Below are positions 1 to 7,469 of a stretch of 43,404 nt of DNA, piece by piece. The notes under the pieces were generated by a model. That model was not told the origin of the DNA. It saw only the letters and a program-made list of their open reading frames with translations, and searched no databases. Both the position numbers and the translations under genes were made by a program. Numbering within the stretch: position 1 is the first letter of the stretch; every line of letters begins with the position of its first letter. The stretch spans positions 1 to 43,404 of the forward strand of contig NZ_JAFEVL010000034.1 of assembly GCF_016901135.1 (NCBI RefSeq), in the 5' to 3' direction. Origin of the DNA: Martinezella lusitana (GTDB lineage Bacteria > Pseudomonadota > Alphaproteobacteria > Rhizobiales > Rhizobiaceae).

Positions 1-58
1 CCTTAAGCTTCTGCTTGGCTATCTTGTCCCGTCGGTCGGCATTGAACTTATGCGGCAT
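1..58 (-). mobile_element. IS5-type transposase, N-terminal fragment cut by window edge
   Basis: Read on the minus strand from an ATG at 58, the first 19 codons give MPHKFNADRRDKIAKQKLK. I recognise this as the usual beginning of IS5-family (IS427/IS903-like) transposases, which start MPHKFNA-R-x-x-IPK. The rest of the gene lies outside the window. The element must end between 58 and about 91, where chemotaxis-receptor coding sequence begins, so it probably truncated that gene. Too little is present to name the element. Confidence 0.6.
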
Positions 59-90
59 CGGAAATATCCTGGGTCCCAAAACGGACGCCT

Positions 91-373
91 GATATCAGCA
101 GCCACCAGATCGATGCAACAACGTCGGCCTGGTCCAGCAGACCGGAGCCGCGCTGGAAAAGATCGTTATCCAGGTCGAAGGGCTAAGCCAACTCGTCGCA
201 TCGATCACCGAGTCGTCGCACGAGCAGGCCACAGGCTTGCGCGAGGTGAACGTCGCGGTTAATCACATGGACCAGGCCACGCAGCAGAACGCAGCCATGA
301 TCGAGCAATCCAGCGCTGCCAGCCGGTCTCTCGCCACCGAAGCCAAACGCATCGCTGCCCTTGCGTATTCCGA
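91..373 (+). pseudogene. Methyl-accepting chemotaxis protein, 5' part of interrupted remnant
   Basis: From about 118 one frame reads NNVGLVQQTGAALEKI and continues through ATGLREVNVAVNHMDQATQQ and AAMIEQSSAASRSLATEA. This is the signalling-domain end of a methyl-accepting chemotaxis receptor, which normally relays ligand binding to CheA/CheW at the inner membrane. Just upstream, codons 94-117 read ISSSHQIDA in a different frame, so there is a frameshift near 118. The receptor's N-terminal sensor is missing, and the reading frame runs into the IS21-family end at 374. The gene is therefore dead, and there is no function to assign. Confidence 0.75.
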
Positions 374-460
374 TGAAGCCGGCCACCGATTCCGATTTGA
401 AGCCGGCCAGTCATTCCGATTTCATTCCGGCCAGCATTCCGATTTGAAGGCGGCCATTTG
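374..460. repeat. Left terminal repeat array of the IS21 element
   Basis: Three to four imperfect copies of a GGCCGGC/ATTCCGATTTGAAG unit lie end to end here, matching the inverted copies at 2880-2968. Multiple terminal repeats of this type are the transposase (IstA) binding sites of IS21-family elements. Confidence 0.75.
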
Positions 461-510
461 TCGGACTGATCCTGGGTCTGTTTGATGTTTGGATCGGGTT
501 TCGTTTCAGG

Positions 511-1266
511 TCAAGCGTGCGGTGTTTCCGGCACTATCGGCGAGCGCTGTTTTCGCATGCTTTCACCGGTGAGATCGATGCGATAGGCGTTGTGAACGAG
601 GCGGTCCAATATCGCATCGGCGAGCGTGGGGTTTGCAATGATTTCCCACCAGTGATCCAGGGGCACCTGACTGGTGACGATCGTCGATCGCCGCTCATAG
701 CGATCTTCGATGATCTCGAGGAGATCGCGTCGCTGATCATCGTTGAGTTTTTCCGGTCCCCAATCATCGAGGATCAGCAGGTCGGTCTTGGCCAGCGCTT
801 TGAGGATCCGGCCATATCGCCCATCGCCTCGTGCAAGGGCAAGTGTTGCGAATAGCCGGGGAACCCGGTGGTAGGCGACGGAGAAATCTTCGCGGCATGC
901 TTTATGGCCGAGTGCACAGGCAAGCCAGCTCTTGCCGACGCCGGCCGGCCCTGTGACGAGGAGGCTGTGGTGCCTGCGGATCCAGTCGCAGCCAGCAAGC
1001 GTCATGAACAGATTGCGGTCGAGACCGCGTGCGGCACGGAAGTCGGCATCTTCGATCTGCGCGTCATGGCGAAGCTTGGCAGCCCTGGCACGCGCTTCGA
1101 AACGCTTCTGACGGCGCAGAGTTGCCTCGCGTTCGAGCAGTATGGCAAGCCATTCTCCATGCTCGAGGCCGCGCGCTTCGGATTGTGCGTCGAGCTCCTG
1201 GAAGGCTGTGGCCATGCCATTGAGGCCGAGTTCACGCAGCATATCGATGGTGGGATTGGTCAGCAT
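511..1266 (-). CDS. istB: IS21-family helper ATPase IstB
   Basis: This 251-residue protein is a AAA+ ATPase of the IstB/DnaC-like family. IstB helps the IstA transposase choose and capture target DNA. The Walker A motif GPAGVGKS is at residues 106-113 and the Walker B LLILDDWG at 163-170; the N-terminal IstB helical domain covers about residues 1-80. The length matches the family (about 250). It lies 12 bp downstream of istA and is presumably co-transcribed with it. Nothing suggests inactivation. Confidence 0.93.
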   Translation of the reverse strand: MLTNPTIDMLRELGLNGMATAFQELDAQSEARGLEHGEWLAILLEREATLRRQKRFEARARAAKLRHDAQIEDADFRAARGLDRNLFMTLAGCDWIRRHHSLLVTGPAGVGKSWLACALGHKACREDFSVAYHRVPRLFATLALARGDGRYGRILKALAKTDLLILDDWGPEKLNDDQRRDLLEIIEDRYERRSTIVTSQVPLDHWWEIIANPTLADAILDRLVHNAYRIDLTGESMRKQRSPIVPETPHA

Positions 1267-1278
1267 TGGTATGTCTCC

Positions 1279-2811
1279 TCAATGAAAGTAATCAGGGCCA
1301 CGCAGATTGGCATGGTCGACAATGGCGGTTGGTTCGGTGGAATGGCGCGCCGCCTTGTGGTTGGCCAGCAGCGAGGCGATGCTCTTGCAGTTCACGCCAC
1401 CGATCTCGACGGCGCGGGCTGAAACGGCTTCGGCCCGATTGCGTTCGATGTCGCGAAACAGGCGAAGCACACCCAGGCATGTTCGAAAGCCCTGTTCGGG
1501 ATGCGGACGGCTGGCAAGGATTGCGATGATCAAACCTTCTGTCTGCGGAATGGATGCGCCCCAGCGTCGAAAGCGATCCGGTGTCCATTCGGCATAGCGC
1601 CGGTGGGAACTGGGCATATGATCCGGGTCGGTTCCATGGCGAGGACCGCCATACCGGCGCTGATGCACGGCGACGCGCTTGCCGCGGTGGAAGATCTCGA
1701 TGGTGCGTGCTGTCGCCCTCAGATCGACCTGCTGGCGAATGAGGCCATGCGGCACGGAATAAAAGAAGCTCTTGAACTCGACGTGATAATCCGTCGAGAC
1801 ACGGACCAAACGCCATTCGGCGAATTCGTAGTCTTCGACAGGAAGGCTTGCGAGTGCGGCACGCTCGACACTCTCAAACAGTTGTCGGCGACTGACACCC
1901 AGTCGGCGCATGACGTGATCGTTGATGCGATCGAGTGCCTGGCTGATGGCGGCATTGGCCTCAGCCAGCGAGAAGAAAGTCTGATTGCGCAGCCGCCCCA
2001 AAATAGCGGACTGGGCGAAACGCACTCCATTTTCCACTTTCGATTTATCCCGCGGACGTTTTGGCCGTGCTGGAAGTACGCCGACGCCGTAGTGAGAGGC
2101 CATCATGCCGTAGCTGCGGTTGATCTCGGGATCGTAAAAGCTGGCCCGACTGACGCCTGACTTCAGATTGTCGGGAACGATCAGCCGGGGAACGCCTGCG
2201 AAGAAACGGAACATCCGGACATGCGAACCGATCCAGTCGGGGAGCGTTTGTGTCCAGGTCGCCTCCGCATAGGTGAAGCTGGAGGCTCCGAGCACCGCCA
2301 CGAAGATCTCCGCCTCGCGGATCTCACCGGTCTTGCGATCAACGATCGGGATCTTCTTGCCGGAATAGTCGACGAAGACCTTGTCGCCGGCCGCATGCTC
2401 CTGACGCATCGTCGGCGAGAGCCGCTGCTCGAAACCGCGAAAGAGCTCACAAAAGCGGGAATAGCCGTAACCCTCAGGATGCGACCCACGATACTCTTCC
2501 CAGAGGATAAGCAAGGTGACGCCGGGCTTCTTGAGCTCGACGGCAAGATCGGCCCAGTTCGGCTCGACGCGTCTTCTCGTGCCCTGTTTGACACCGTTGC
2601 GAGTGAAGAGTTTGTTCGCAAGCGCATCGTCGGTCAGTTCGCCCGGCAAGGGCCAGCTCAATCCAACCGCTGCTGCGCGCTGCAGGTTATCCTGCACCGT
2701 ACTGCGCGCTATTCCCAATACGACCGCAATCTCGCGGGAACTGGTCCCGCTTCCGGCAAGCCGCAGCATTTGTCTCAACTGTCTCATGGTCAGCCTTCTC
2801 TTTGCCGGCAT
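1279..2811 (-). CDS. istA: IS21-family transposase IstA
   Basis: This 510-residue DDE transposase catalyses cut-and-join of the IS ends. An N-terminal helix-turn-helix starts at MPAKRRLTMRQLRQML. The catalytic triad is readable as D148 in KVFVDYSG, D214 in LIVPDNLKSG and E260 in KSKVENGVRF, and a C-terminal Mu-like beta domain follows. I chose the ATG at 2811 because GAGGA lies 8 nt upstream and the protein then begins like other IstA proteins; in-frame starts at 2829 and 2832 would add 6-7 residues. It is followed by istB. It appears intact, so the element may still be mobile. Confidence 0.92.
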   Translation of the reverse strand: MPAKRRLTMRQLRQMLRLAGSGTSSREIAVVLGIARSTVQDNLQRAAAVGLSWPLPGELTDDALANKLFTRNGVKQGTRRRVEPNWADLAVELKKPGVTLLILWEEYRGSHPEGYGYSRFCELFRGFEQRLSPTMRQEHAAGDKVFVDYSGKKIPIVDRKTGEIREAEIFVAVLGASSFTYAEATWTQTLPDWIGSHVRMFRFFAGVPRLIVPDNLKSGVSRASFYDPEINRSYGMMASHYGVGVLPARPKRPRDKSKVENGVRFAQSAILGRLRNQTFFSLAEANAAISQALDRINDHVMRRLGVSRRQLFESVERAALASLPVEDYEFAEWRLVRVSTDYHVEFKSFFYSVPHGLIRQQVDLRATARTIEIFHRGKRVAVHQRRYGGPRHGTDPDHMPSSHRRYAEWTPDRFRRWGASIPQTEGLIIAILASRPHPEQGFRTCLGVLRLFRDIERNRAEAVSARAVEIGGVNCKSIASLLANHKAARHSTEPTAIVDHANLRGPDYFH

Positions 2812-2879
2812 CAAAAGGTCCTCGTTCATCACGAGGTATCGATGCCAAAAGTTGCTGACCCAGGAGGTTATGTTCAGTG

Positions 2880-2968
2880 CCGAAAACTGGCCGGTCTTTG
2901 ATTGGAACGGTGGCCGGCTTCAAATCGGAATGGTGGCCGGTCTTTGATTGGAATGGCGGCCGGCTTCA
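2880..2968. repeat. Right terminal repeat array of the IS21 element
   Basis: Alternating GGCCGGTCTTTGATTGGAA and GGCCGGCTTCAAATCGGAA type units occur four times between 2889 and 2968, inverted relative to the left end. They lie directly upstream of istA, so they may also carry its promoter. Confidence 0.75.
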
Positions 2969-3048
2969 CGTCGGAATCCGCAGCCCTCGCGGCGCGCTTT
3001 CAAATGCGCGAAGCAAGCACCGGCGAACGGCGGGCCCGAGCGGCATAA
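2969..3048 (+). pseudogene. Methyl-accepting chemotaxis protein, 3' tail beyond the IS21 element
   Basis: Immediately after the IS end the plus strand reads SESAALAARFQMREA and ends at TAA 3046-3048. The AALAARFQ signature is typical of the extreme C-terminus of methyl-accepting chemotaxis proteins. It does not continue the left part exactly: left AALAY and right AALAARF cover the same receptor positions with about 10 of 12 identical bases. The two halves may thus come from different receptor genes. Confidence 0.6.
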
Positions 3049-3292
3049 CGTGCCGTACACATCGGTGACGAACTGCAGGGGCAAATGGTCGATAGATCGG
3101 GGTCGGTAAAACGGAATGCCGCTGCGAGCTTCGATCTCGTTTCAGGTCTCGAACCTAGCTGCCGTATCGCTATACTGGCCGGAAGAGACCGCCAGGTTCG
3201 CGAAAAAGCCCGGTTACACGCTCAAAAGCTTTCGAACCGCCTGCAAACCCGGCTGCCACACAATTTGCGTTTGCAAGCGCGGGTAAGCCGTA
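3049..3292. other. Intergenic stretch, no gene seen
   Basis: Between the chemotaxis remnant and the flavin reductase stop codon I see no convincing coding sequence, only a weak plus-strand frame without family resemblance. No clear terminator hairpin was found for the operon that ends at 3293. Confidence 0.4.
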
Positions 3293-3772
3293 TCAGGCCA
3301 ACACTTCCAACGAACCAAATTTTCCGCCGCAGAACAGAAGGGGGTAGGCCAGAGTATTGCGTTCTAGATGGGTCACACGGCCGATGAACAGCGTGTGATC
3401 TCCTGCATCGACCTCCTGGACGACTTCTGTCAGGAATACCGCGGTCGAGCCCGGCATGACCGGCAAATCATGCAGCCGCACAAAGATGTCGGAGAGGTCC
3501 GGATTGTGCCGCCCGGCAAAATGCATGGCCACGTGCTGCATGTCCTGAGATAGGATGCTGACGGCATAACGTCCTGCCTTACGCACTTTCGTGTGCATGC
3601 GGGACTTCCGATCGAGCGAAATTGTGATCAGCGGCGGGTCGAGAGAAACGGACATGAAGGCGTTTGCGGTCATGCCATGATCGCCTTCGTCGGTGGTCGT
3701 ACTGATGACGGTCACCCCTGTCGCGAAGCTTCCACAGGCGTCACGCAAGGCGCGTGCATCAAAGTCAGACAT
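3293..3772 (-). CDS. Flavin reductase, small component of a two-component monooxygenase
   Basis: This 159-residue protein belongs to the HpaC-like flavin reductase family (FMN-binding split barrel). Such enzymes use NAD(P)H to reduce FAD or FMN and release it to a partner oxygenase in the cytoplasm. The family pattern is clear: GSFATGVTVIST near residue 14, GMTANAFMSVSLDPPLI at 33-49, and a C-terminal FCGGKFGSL. The length is normal. Its start overlaps the end of the upstream FAD synthetase gene by 8 bp, and the HpaB-type oxygenase is two genes upstream in the same direction, so it very probably supplies reduced flavin to that oxygenase. Confidence 0.88.
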   Translation of the reverse strand: MSDFDARALRDACGSFATGVTVISTTTDEGDHGMTANAFMSVSLDPPLITISLDRKSRMHTKVRKAGRYAVSILSQDMQHVAMHFAGRHNPDLSDIFVRLHDLPVMPGSTAVFLTEVVQEVDAGDHTLFIGRVTHLERNTLAYPLLFCGGKFGSLEVLA

Positions 3773-4379
3773 TGAGATCTTCCCTGAATCTGGTGTCGTA
3801 TGAATGAAGGCTGCCTGCCAGCAGCGCGAGAGGGTCCGGCGCGGCCAGCAGGGCGGCCGCCTCGCCCTCGTGGCCTGACGCGCGTAATGCCCGAATGCGG
3901 CTGGAGGAAATAACCGTTCCGTCGGCGCATGTGACAGTGGCTGCGATGCTCGTTGGAAAATACCGGGAGAGGAGGGCTACGTCCCCCTTCTGGTCCTTGC
4001 CGAACCGGAAGTCCGCGCCGACATGCACTCTGCGCGGAGCAATCTGAGAGAGATCGGCGAGAAAAGCATCGGCCGGGCGGTTGGCATATGTCTGGCAAAA
4101 GGATGCGACGACGATGTAATCCGCACGCAGGCTTGCCAGCCGCGCCAGGTTTTGAGTGGGGGGAGACAGTTGCGATGCCCGACCGAAAAAAATCTTCGGT
4201 GGCGGATCGAAAGTCCAGATTACCGCAGGCACCCTTTGCGTCCGCGCATCTTCCACCATCGATCGGATAAGACGTTGATGTCCGAGATGGACGCCGTCGA
4301 ATGCGCCGATTGCCACGATGCTTGCGGGCAATGAAATCTGTCTGTCGGTCAAGATCCGTGTGAACGGTTCCGGTCTCAT
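3765..4379 (-). CDS. Stand-alone FAD synthetase (RibF N-terminal domain)
   Basis: This 204-residue protein matches only the adenylyltransferase half of bifunctional RibF, which makes FAD from FMN and ATP. The nucleotidyltransferase signature GAFDGVHLGH is at residues 25-34, the family's VGADFRFGKDQKGD at 120-133, and ISSSRIR at 157-163. The riboflavin kinase domain that normally follows (residues about 185-310 in RibF) is absent, although the frame is closed normally, so it is a short form and not a truncation. It sits between the FAD-dependent oxygenase and its flavin reductase; the likely job is local FAD supply. SD GGAGGAGG precedes the ATG. Confidence 0.82.
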   Translation of the reverse strand: MRPEPFTRILTDRQISLPASIVAIGAFDGVHLGHQRLIRSMVEDARTQRVPAVIWTFDPPPKIFFGRASQLSPPTQNLARLASLRADYIVVASFCQTYANRPADAFLADLSQIAPRRVHVGADFRFGKDQKGDVALLSRYFPTSIAATVTCADGTVISSSRIRALRASGHEGEAAALLAAPDPLALLAGSLHSYDTRFREDLNV

Positions 4380-4401
4380 GCGATCCTCCTCCGAGAAACT
4401 G

Positions 4402-4423
4402 GGCGGCCCGCTGCCGGGCCGCC
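4402..4423 (-). promoter_or_regulatory. GC-rich intercistronic hairpin between oxygenase and FAD synthetase genes
   Basis: Perfect 9-bp arms GGCGGCCCG / CGGGCCGCC enclose a 4-base loop, just after the oxygenase stop (4431) and before the FAD synthetase ribosome site. No U-run follows, so it is probably not a simple terminator. It may protect the 3' end of the oxygenase message or lower downstream expression. Confidence 0.55.
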
Positions 4424-4430
4424 AGCCGCA

Positions 4431-5981
4431 TCATTTTTGGAAACCGCCCTTTAGACGGTTGACGTCCCATGGGTTGATCATGTCTGGCGAGAGCCATCCG
4501 GTGAGATCGTATTCGTCCATGTAATCGCGCACGATCTGATGCAATGTTTCCATCTCACCGGTCGCCTCGGCGGCCAGCATCGTTTCGATGCGGATGTTTT
4601 CATAGTTACCGGCGTAATTGGTTTCGTAAAGCTCGTGCCGGCCGCCGAATTCTGATCCGATTGCATCCCAAAGCAACTTCAGCAGCTTCACGCGATCCAC
4701 CGCAACCATTCCATTCGATCCGCGGACGAAACGGTCCAGGTAAGGACGAACTTCATCCGATGCGAAATCGAGAGCGGAACTCGGCAAATAGATGAGACCG
4801 GAAGCGACGTGACGCTCGATCAGTTCTTTGATCCGGCCATAGGCCATCGGTGCGAAGATACGGGTGGCAAGACCATAGTTCATGTTCGGCAACAGATAGC
4901 CATCGGTGCCACTCCACGCCGTAGGGCTTTTGACCATAGCGTCGGACATGCCCCAAAAAAGGTTGCGCCAGCCCAGAACCTCGCCCACGGCCGTTTGCGG
5001 ACCACGGAAGCTGCGCGATCCCGTCGCTTCCAGCGCCATGGAAAACAGTCCGGATATGAAATCCAGCTTGACCGCAAGCCGCGTGCAGCCATGCAGCGTG
5101 AAGCGTGGCACGAAACCCGAAGCAGGAAAGAAGGCATTGATCTTTTCAATATTGCCGTAAATGAACACGTTTTCCCAAGGAACCAGCACTCTGTCGAACA
5201 CGAGGATGGCGTCGTTTTCGTCGAGCCGGCTGGACAGGGGATAGTCGAACGGTGTGCCCATCACCGCGGCGTTCAACTCGTAGGATGCGCGGCTGATCAG
5301 CTTCACGCCTTCGCTCTCCATCGGAGCGGTGAAGATAAGCGCGAACTTCTTTTCCTTGATCGGAATGCCGTAATGGGCAATGAAATTGCAATGCGTCAGC
5401 GCGGAGCCGGTAGCAACGACCTTGGCGCCGGATACGATCAGGCCTGCGTCGGTTTCCTTGTCCACCTGCATGAAGACGTTGCCCGTTTCCTCTATCGGAA
5501 GGTGGCGATCGATGGGCGGGTTCACGATGGCATGGTTCCAATAATCCATGCGTTCCTGCGTGCGGGAATACCATGCCTTCGCATTGCCGGCATATTCGCC
5601 GTAAAAGCCGGAGTTCGCACCGAGCGTTCCAAGGAACGCCGCCTTATAGTCGGGCGCCCGACCCATCCAACCGGCTGCCACCCTTTGGGTTTCGGCGATC
5701 GCGTCACGCGAAGCGATCAGATCATCGACCGTTTTCGGTCCCTTGAAGAAGGGATGGGTCCAGCCGCCCGAGCCGGTATCGGTCGGCCGCGCAAGTTGTT
5801 CTTTCTTTTCATGAAACTTGTCATACCAACGAGCGACCATACGGGCGGAATTGCGAAACGCCGGATGGGTCGTCACATCCTTCACGCGCTCGCCGTGCAC
5901 ATAGACTGAACGGCTGTCGCGAATGCTCTCCAGAAACTCGGCGCCGGTATAGGGTGTCACTTTCGTTACGATCTGATCCAA
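4431..5981 (-). CDS. HpaB-family FADH2-dependent aromatic hydroxylase, large component
   Basis: This 516-residue protein belongs to the 4-hydroxyphenylacetate 3-monooxygenase / phenol hydroxylase (HpaB, PheA) family, which ortho-hydroxylates phenols using FADH2 and O2. The residues I recall as binding the phenolic substrate in Thermus HpaB (R100, Y104, H142) appear at R108, Y112 and H150, a constant shift of 8. The C-terminal half carries the family's ANMNYGLA-like and RFVRG segments. The start is a TTG at 5981, set by an ideal GGAGGAAAT site; the longer frame to 6179 has no such site and would overlap the divergent iclR gene. The catechol genes nearby suggest that it makes catechol from a phenol, but the substrate is not shown by the sequence. 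Confidence 0.85.
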   Translation of the reverse strand: MDQIVTKVTPYTGAEFLESIRDSRSVYVHGERVKDVTTHPAFRNSARMVARWYDKFHEKKEQLARPTDTGSGGWTHPFFKGPKTVDDLIASRDAIAETQRVAAGWMGRAPDYKAAFLGTLGANSGFYGEYAGNAKAWYSRTQERMDYWNHAIVNPPIDRHLPIEETGNVFMQVDKETDAGLIVSGAKVVATGSALTHCNFIAHYGIPIKEKKFALIFTAPMESEGVKLISRASYELNAAVMGTPFDYPLSSRLDENDAILVFDRVLVPWENVFIYGNIEKINAFFPASGFVPRFTLHGCTRLAVKLDFISGLFSMALEATGSRSFRGPQTAVGEVLGWRNLFWGMSDAMVKSPTAWSGTDGYLLPNMNYGLATRIFAPMAYGRIKELIERHVASGLIYLPSSALDFASDEVRPYLDRFVRGSNGMVAVDRVKLLKLLWDAIGSEFGGRHELYETNYAGNYENIRIETMLAAEATGEMETLHQIVRDYMDEYDLTGWLSPDMINPWDVNRLKGGFQK

Positions 5982-6050
5982 TTTAATTTCCTCCTCCAAG
6001 ACCGAAGTATTCAGTCTATAAGTATTGGATCGTAAACCGAATTTCCGAAA

Positions 6051-6092
6051 GGTATCTCGTGATACCGCGACTTTTTCCGGCATTACCGGAAA
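6051..6092. promoter_or_regulatory. Paired palindromes in the divergent oxygenase/iclR promoter region
   Basis: Two inverted repeats lie between the divergent genes: GGTATC-tcgt-GATACC at 6051-6066 and TTTCCGG-catta-CCGGAAA at 6074-6092. A further TTTCCGAAA lies at 6042-6050. IclR-family regulators bind such palindromes in divergent promoters, so these are candidate operators for the adjacent regulator. Confidence 0.5.
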
Positions 6093-6110
6093 GTGCAGAA
6101 ATGATGAGGT

Positions 6111-6863
6111 GTGAAATTGAAGACAATCCGTAAAGTCGGTCAAATACTGCGGTTGTTCTCGGCCACGCTGCCCGAGCATTCCACGAGCGAACTCTCACGG
6201 GAACTTGGGCTTTCCACCAGTGGTACTCACGATCTGGTGGACGCGCTGGCGCAGATCGGGCTGCTGCGAAAGATTGATCGAGGTCGGTACAGGCTAGGAC
6301 CGTTGATAACGACGCTTTACCGCGCAATGGAGGACAGCTCGGCTCTGGTGGAGGCTGCCAGGCCCATCATGACCGCCCTTGTCAAAGATCACGGCGAAAC
6401 CCTGCATTTGACGTTGCAGGACCAGGGCCGCCTACTGGTCCTTGCCGCAAACGAAGGCACGCGCGCATTGCGCGTGTGCAAGGATGTGCTCGAATCGCCG
6501 CTGCCCTTGCACAATACTGCCGCCGGACTGATCCATCTGTCTGGCCTAACCCATGCTGCGTTGGAGAACTGGCTGGACGAGCACGCGCACCCTGGCGCCT
6601 CGATCGTCTCCCGTTCGACATTCCGAAACCAGCTCGCGGAGATTGCCACAGACGGCTTCTTTGCCGCGCCGCTGGGAAGGGAACCGGATGTCGTCTGTAT
6701 CGCAGCGGCGGTCTACGGCCATTCCAACCAGCCGCTTGCCGTGTTGTCCATGGTGGTTCCGGAAAGCCGGTATGCCCGCCAGCCGCGCGCCTTTCGCGGG
6801 GTTGTCGTCGAGGCTACCGCCCTTGTGTCGCAGCAACTGGGAGACAACCCGAAGGCCAACTGA
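6111..6863 (+). CDS. IclR-family transcriptional regulator
   Basis: This 250-residue protein has the IclR layout: an N-terminal winged helix-turn-helix (about residues 1-65, with [20 protein letters not shown]) and a C-terminal effector-binding domain (about 75-245, with the LHNTAAG stretch seen in the family). Members control aromatic catabolic operons such as pca, hpa and mhp as activators or repressors that sense a pathway compound. It is divergent from the oxygenase operon, so that operon is its likely target. Translation starts at GTG 6111, with a GAGG 4 nt before it. Effector unknown. Confidence 0.88.
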   Translation: MKLKTIRKVGQILRLFSATLPEHSTSELSRELGLSTSGTHDLVDALAQIGLLRKIDRGRYRLGPLITTLYRAMEDSSALVEAARPIMTALVKDHGETLHLTLQDQGRLLVLAANEGTRALRVCKDVLESPLPLHNTAAGLIHLSGLTHAALENWLDEHAHPGASIVSRSTFRNQLAEIATDGFFAAPLGREPDVVCIAAAVYGHSNQPLAVLSMVVPESRYARQPRAFRGVVVEATALVSQQLGDNPKAN

Positions 6864-6966
6864 CCTTGGAAAGTCAAAGCAGGCGATCGCGCTCTCGGTC
6901 GGGCCGCTTGCGCCCGCAGTCCGTCTCAGGCGCGATCCGGCTGATGGCGCCGTGACGCGAGTGCGG

Positions 6967-7000
6967 AATATCACCGGTCCTTTCAAGGACCGGTGATATT
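6967..7000. terminator. Perfect 16-bp hairpin after iclR
   Basis: AATATCACCGGTCCTT, a TC loop and its exact complement form a very stable stem between the convergent iclR gene and the hydrolase remnant. It is symmetrical with A/T ends, so it could stop transcription from both sides, although no long T-run follows. Confidence 0.65.
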
Positions 7001-7020
7001 AAATTCCGAAGTGATCGGAA

Positions 7021-7320
7021 TTACCGCAGACCGGACAGGAAGGATGCGATCTCGCGCAGCGCGTCATCTCCAGACGTCAGGGCGGGCAGGGTGGCAAAAC
7101 CATGCATGTCTTGAGGAAAATCGCGATACACGACCTTCGTCCCTGCCTCGCGAAGCCGGTCTGCATAGGCCGCACCTTCATCGTGCAGGGAGGGGTCGTG
7201 GCCTGCCGTTATGATCAGGGATACCGGCGCGCTGCCCAGATCGGAAACCAGGAGTGGCGAGGCGTCGGGATCCGTGCGCTGGTGGCCCTGCGGGACGTAG
7301 TGCCGCCGGAAGTAACCCAT
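7021..7320 (-). pseudogene. Alpha/beta hydrolase (HSL/acetyl-esterase type), C-terminal remnant
   Basis: The frame encodes the last ~100 residues of a hormone-sensitive-lipase-like esterase: VSLIITAGHDPSLHDEG contains the catalytic Asp region, and DMHGFATLPAL contains the catalytic His of the DxxHGF motif. The nucleophile GDSAGG domain (about 200 residues) is absent. Coding-like sequence may extend to about 7350 but has no proper start. It is a truncated gene, probably a former neighbour in the catabolic island, and unlikely to be functional. Confidence 0.7.
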
Positions 7321-7469
7321 GTCATTCTTGGAATACTTAACATTATTGCGGGACGCGCAAGGATTGAACCGTCGATGCCGGTCTATTAATAGCAGAGCAT
7401 CACACGATGCCCCCGATATGGCGGTTGCTCTTTGAGATCGGATTAGACGCGGCGCGACAGAATTCAGCC

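Larger units (their letters stand above)
374..2968. mobile_element. IS21-family insertion sequence (istA-istB)
   Basis: The element carries istA and istB on the minus strand, bounded by related multi-copy terminal repeats. The left end begins TGAAGCCGGCC at 374, and the right end, read inward on the minus strand, begins the same from 2968. No identical target duplication flanks these ends. I took TG...CA as the boundaries because IS21 elements usually end that way, but an ATTCCGA stretch just outside each end is also inverted, so the true ends could lie a few bases further out. The element is about 2.6 kb, and both genes look intact. Confidence 0.85.

Noticed and set aside
868..1422. Plus-strand frame across istB and istA
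   Set aside because: Antisense to both transposition genes; no family features.
3085..3387. 100-codon plus-strand frame after the chemotaxis remnant
   Set aside because: No recognisable motif, runs antisense into the flavin reductase gene.
4809..5909. 366-codon plus-strand frame opposite the hydroxylase
   Set aside because: It is antisense to a well-supported HpaB-family gene, has no ribosome site, and its composition is typical of a shadow in GC-rich DNA.
5982..6179. N-terminal extension of the hydroxylase frame to 6179
   Set aside because: It would overlap the divergent iclR gene, and the TTG at 5981 has an ideal ribosome site and correct family numbering.
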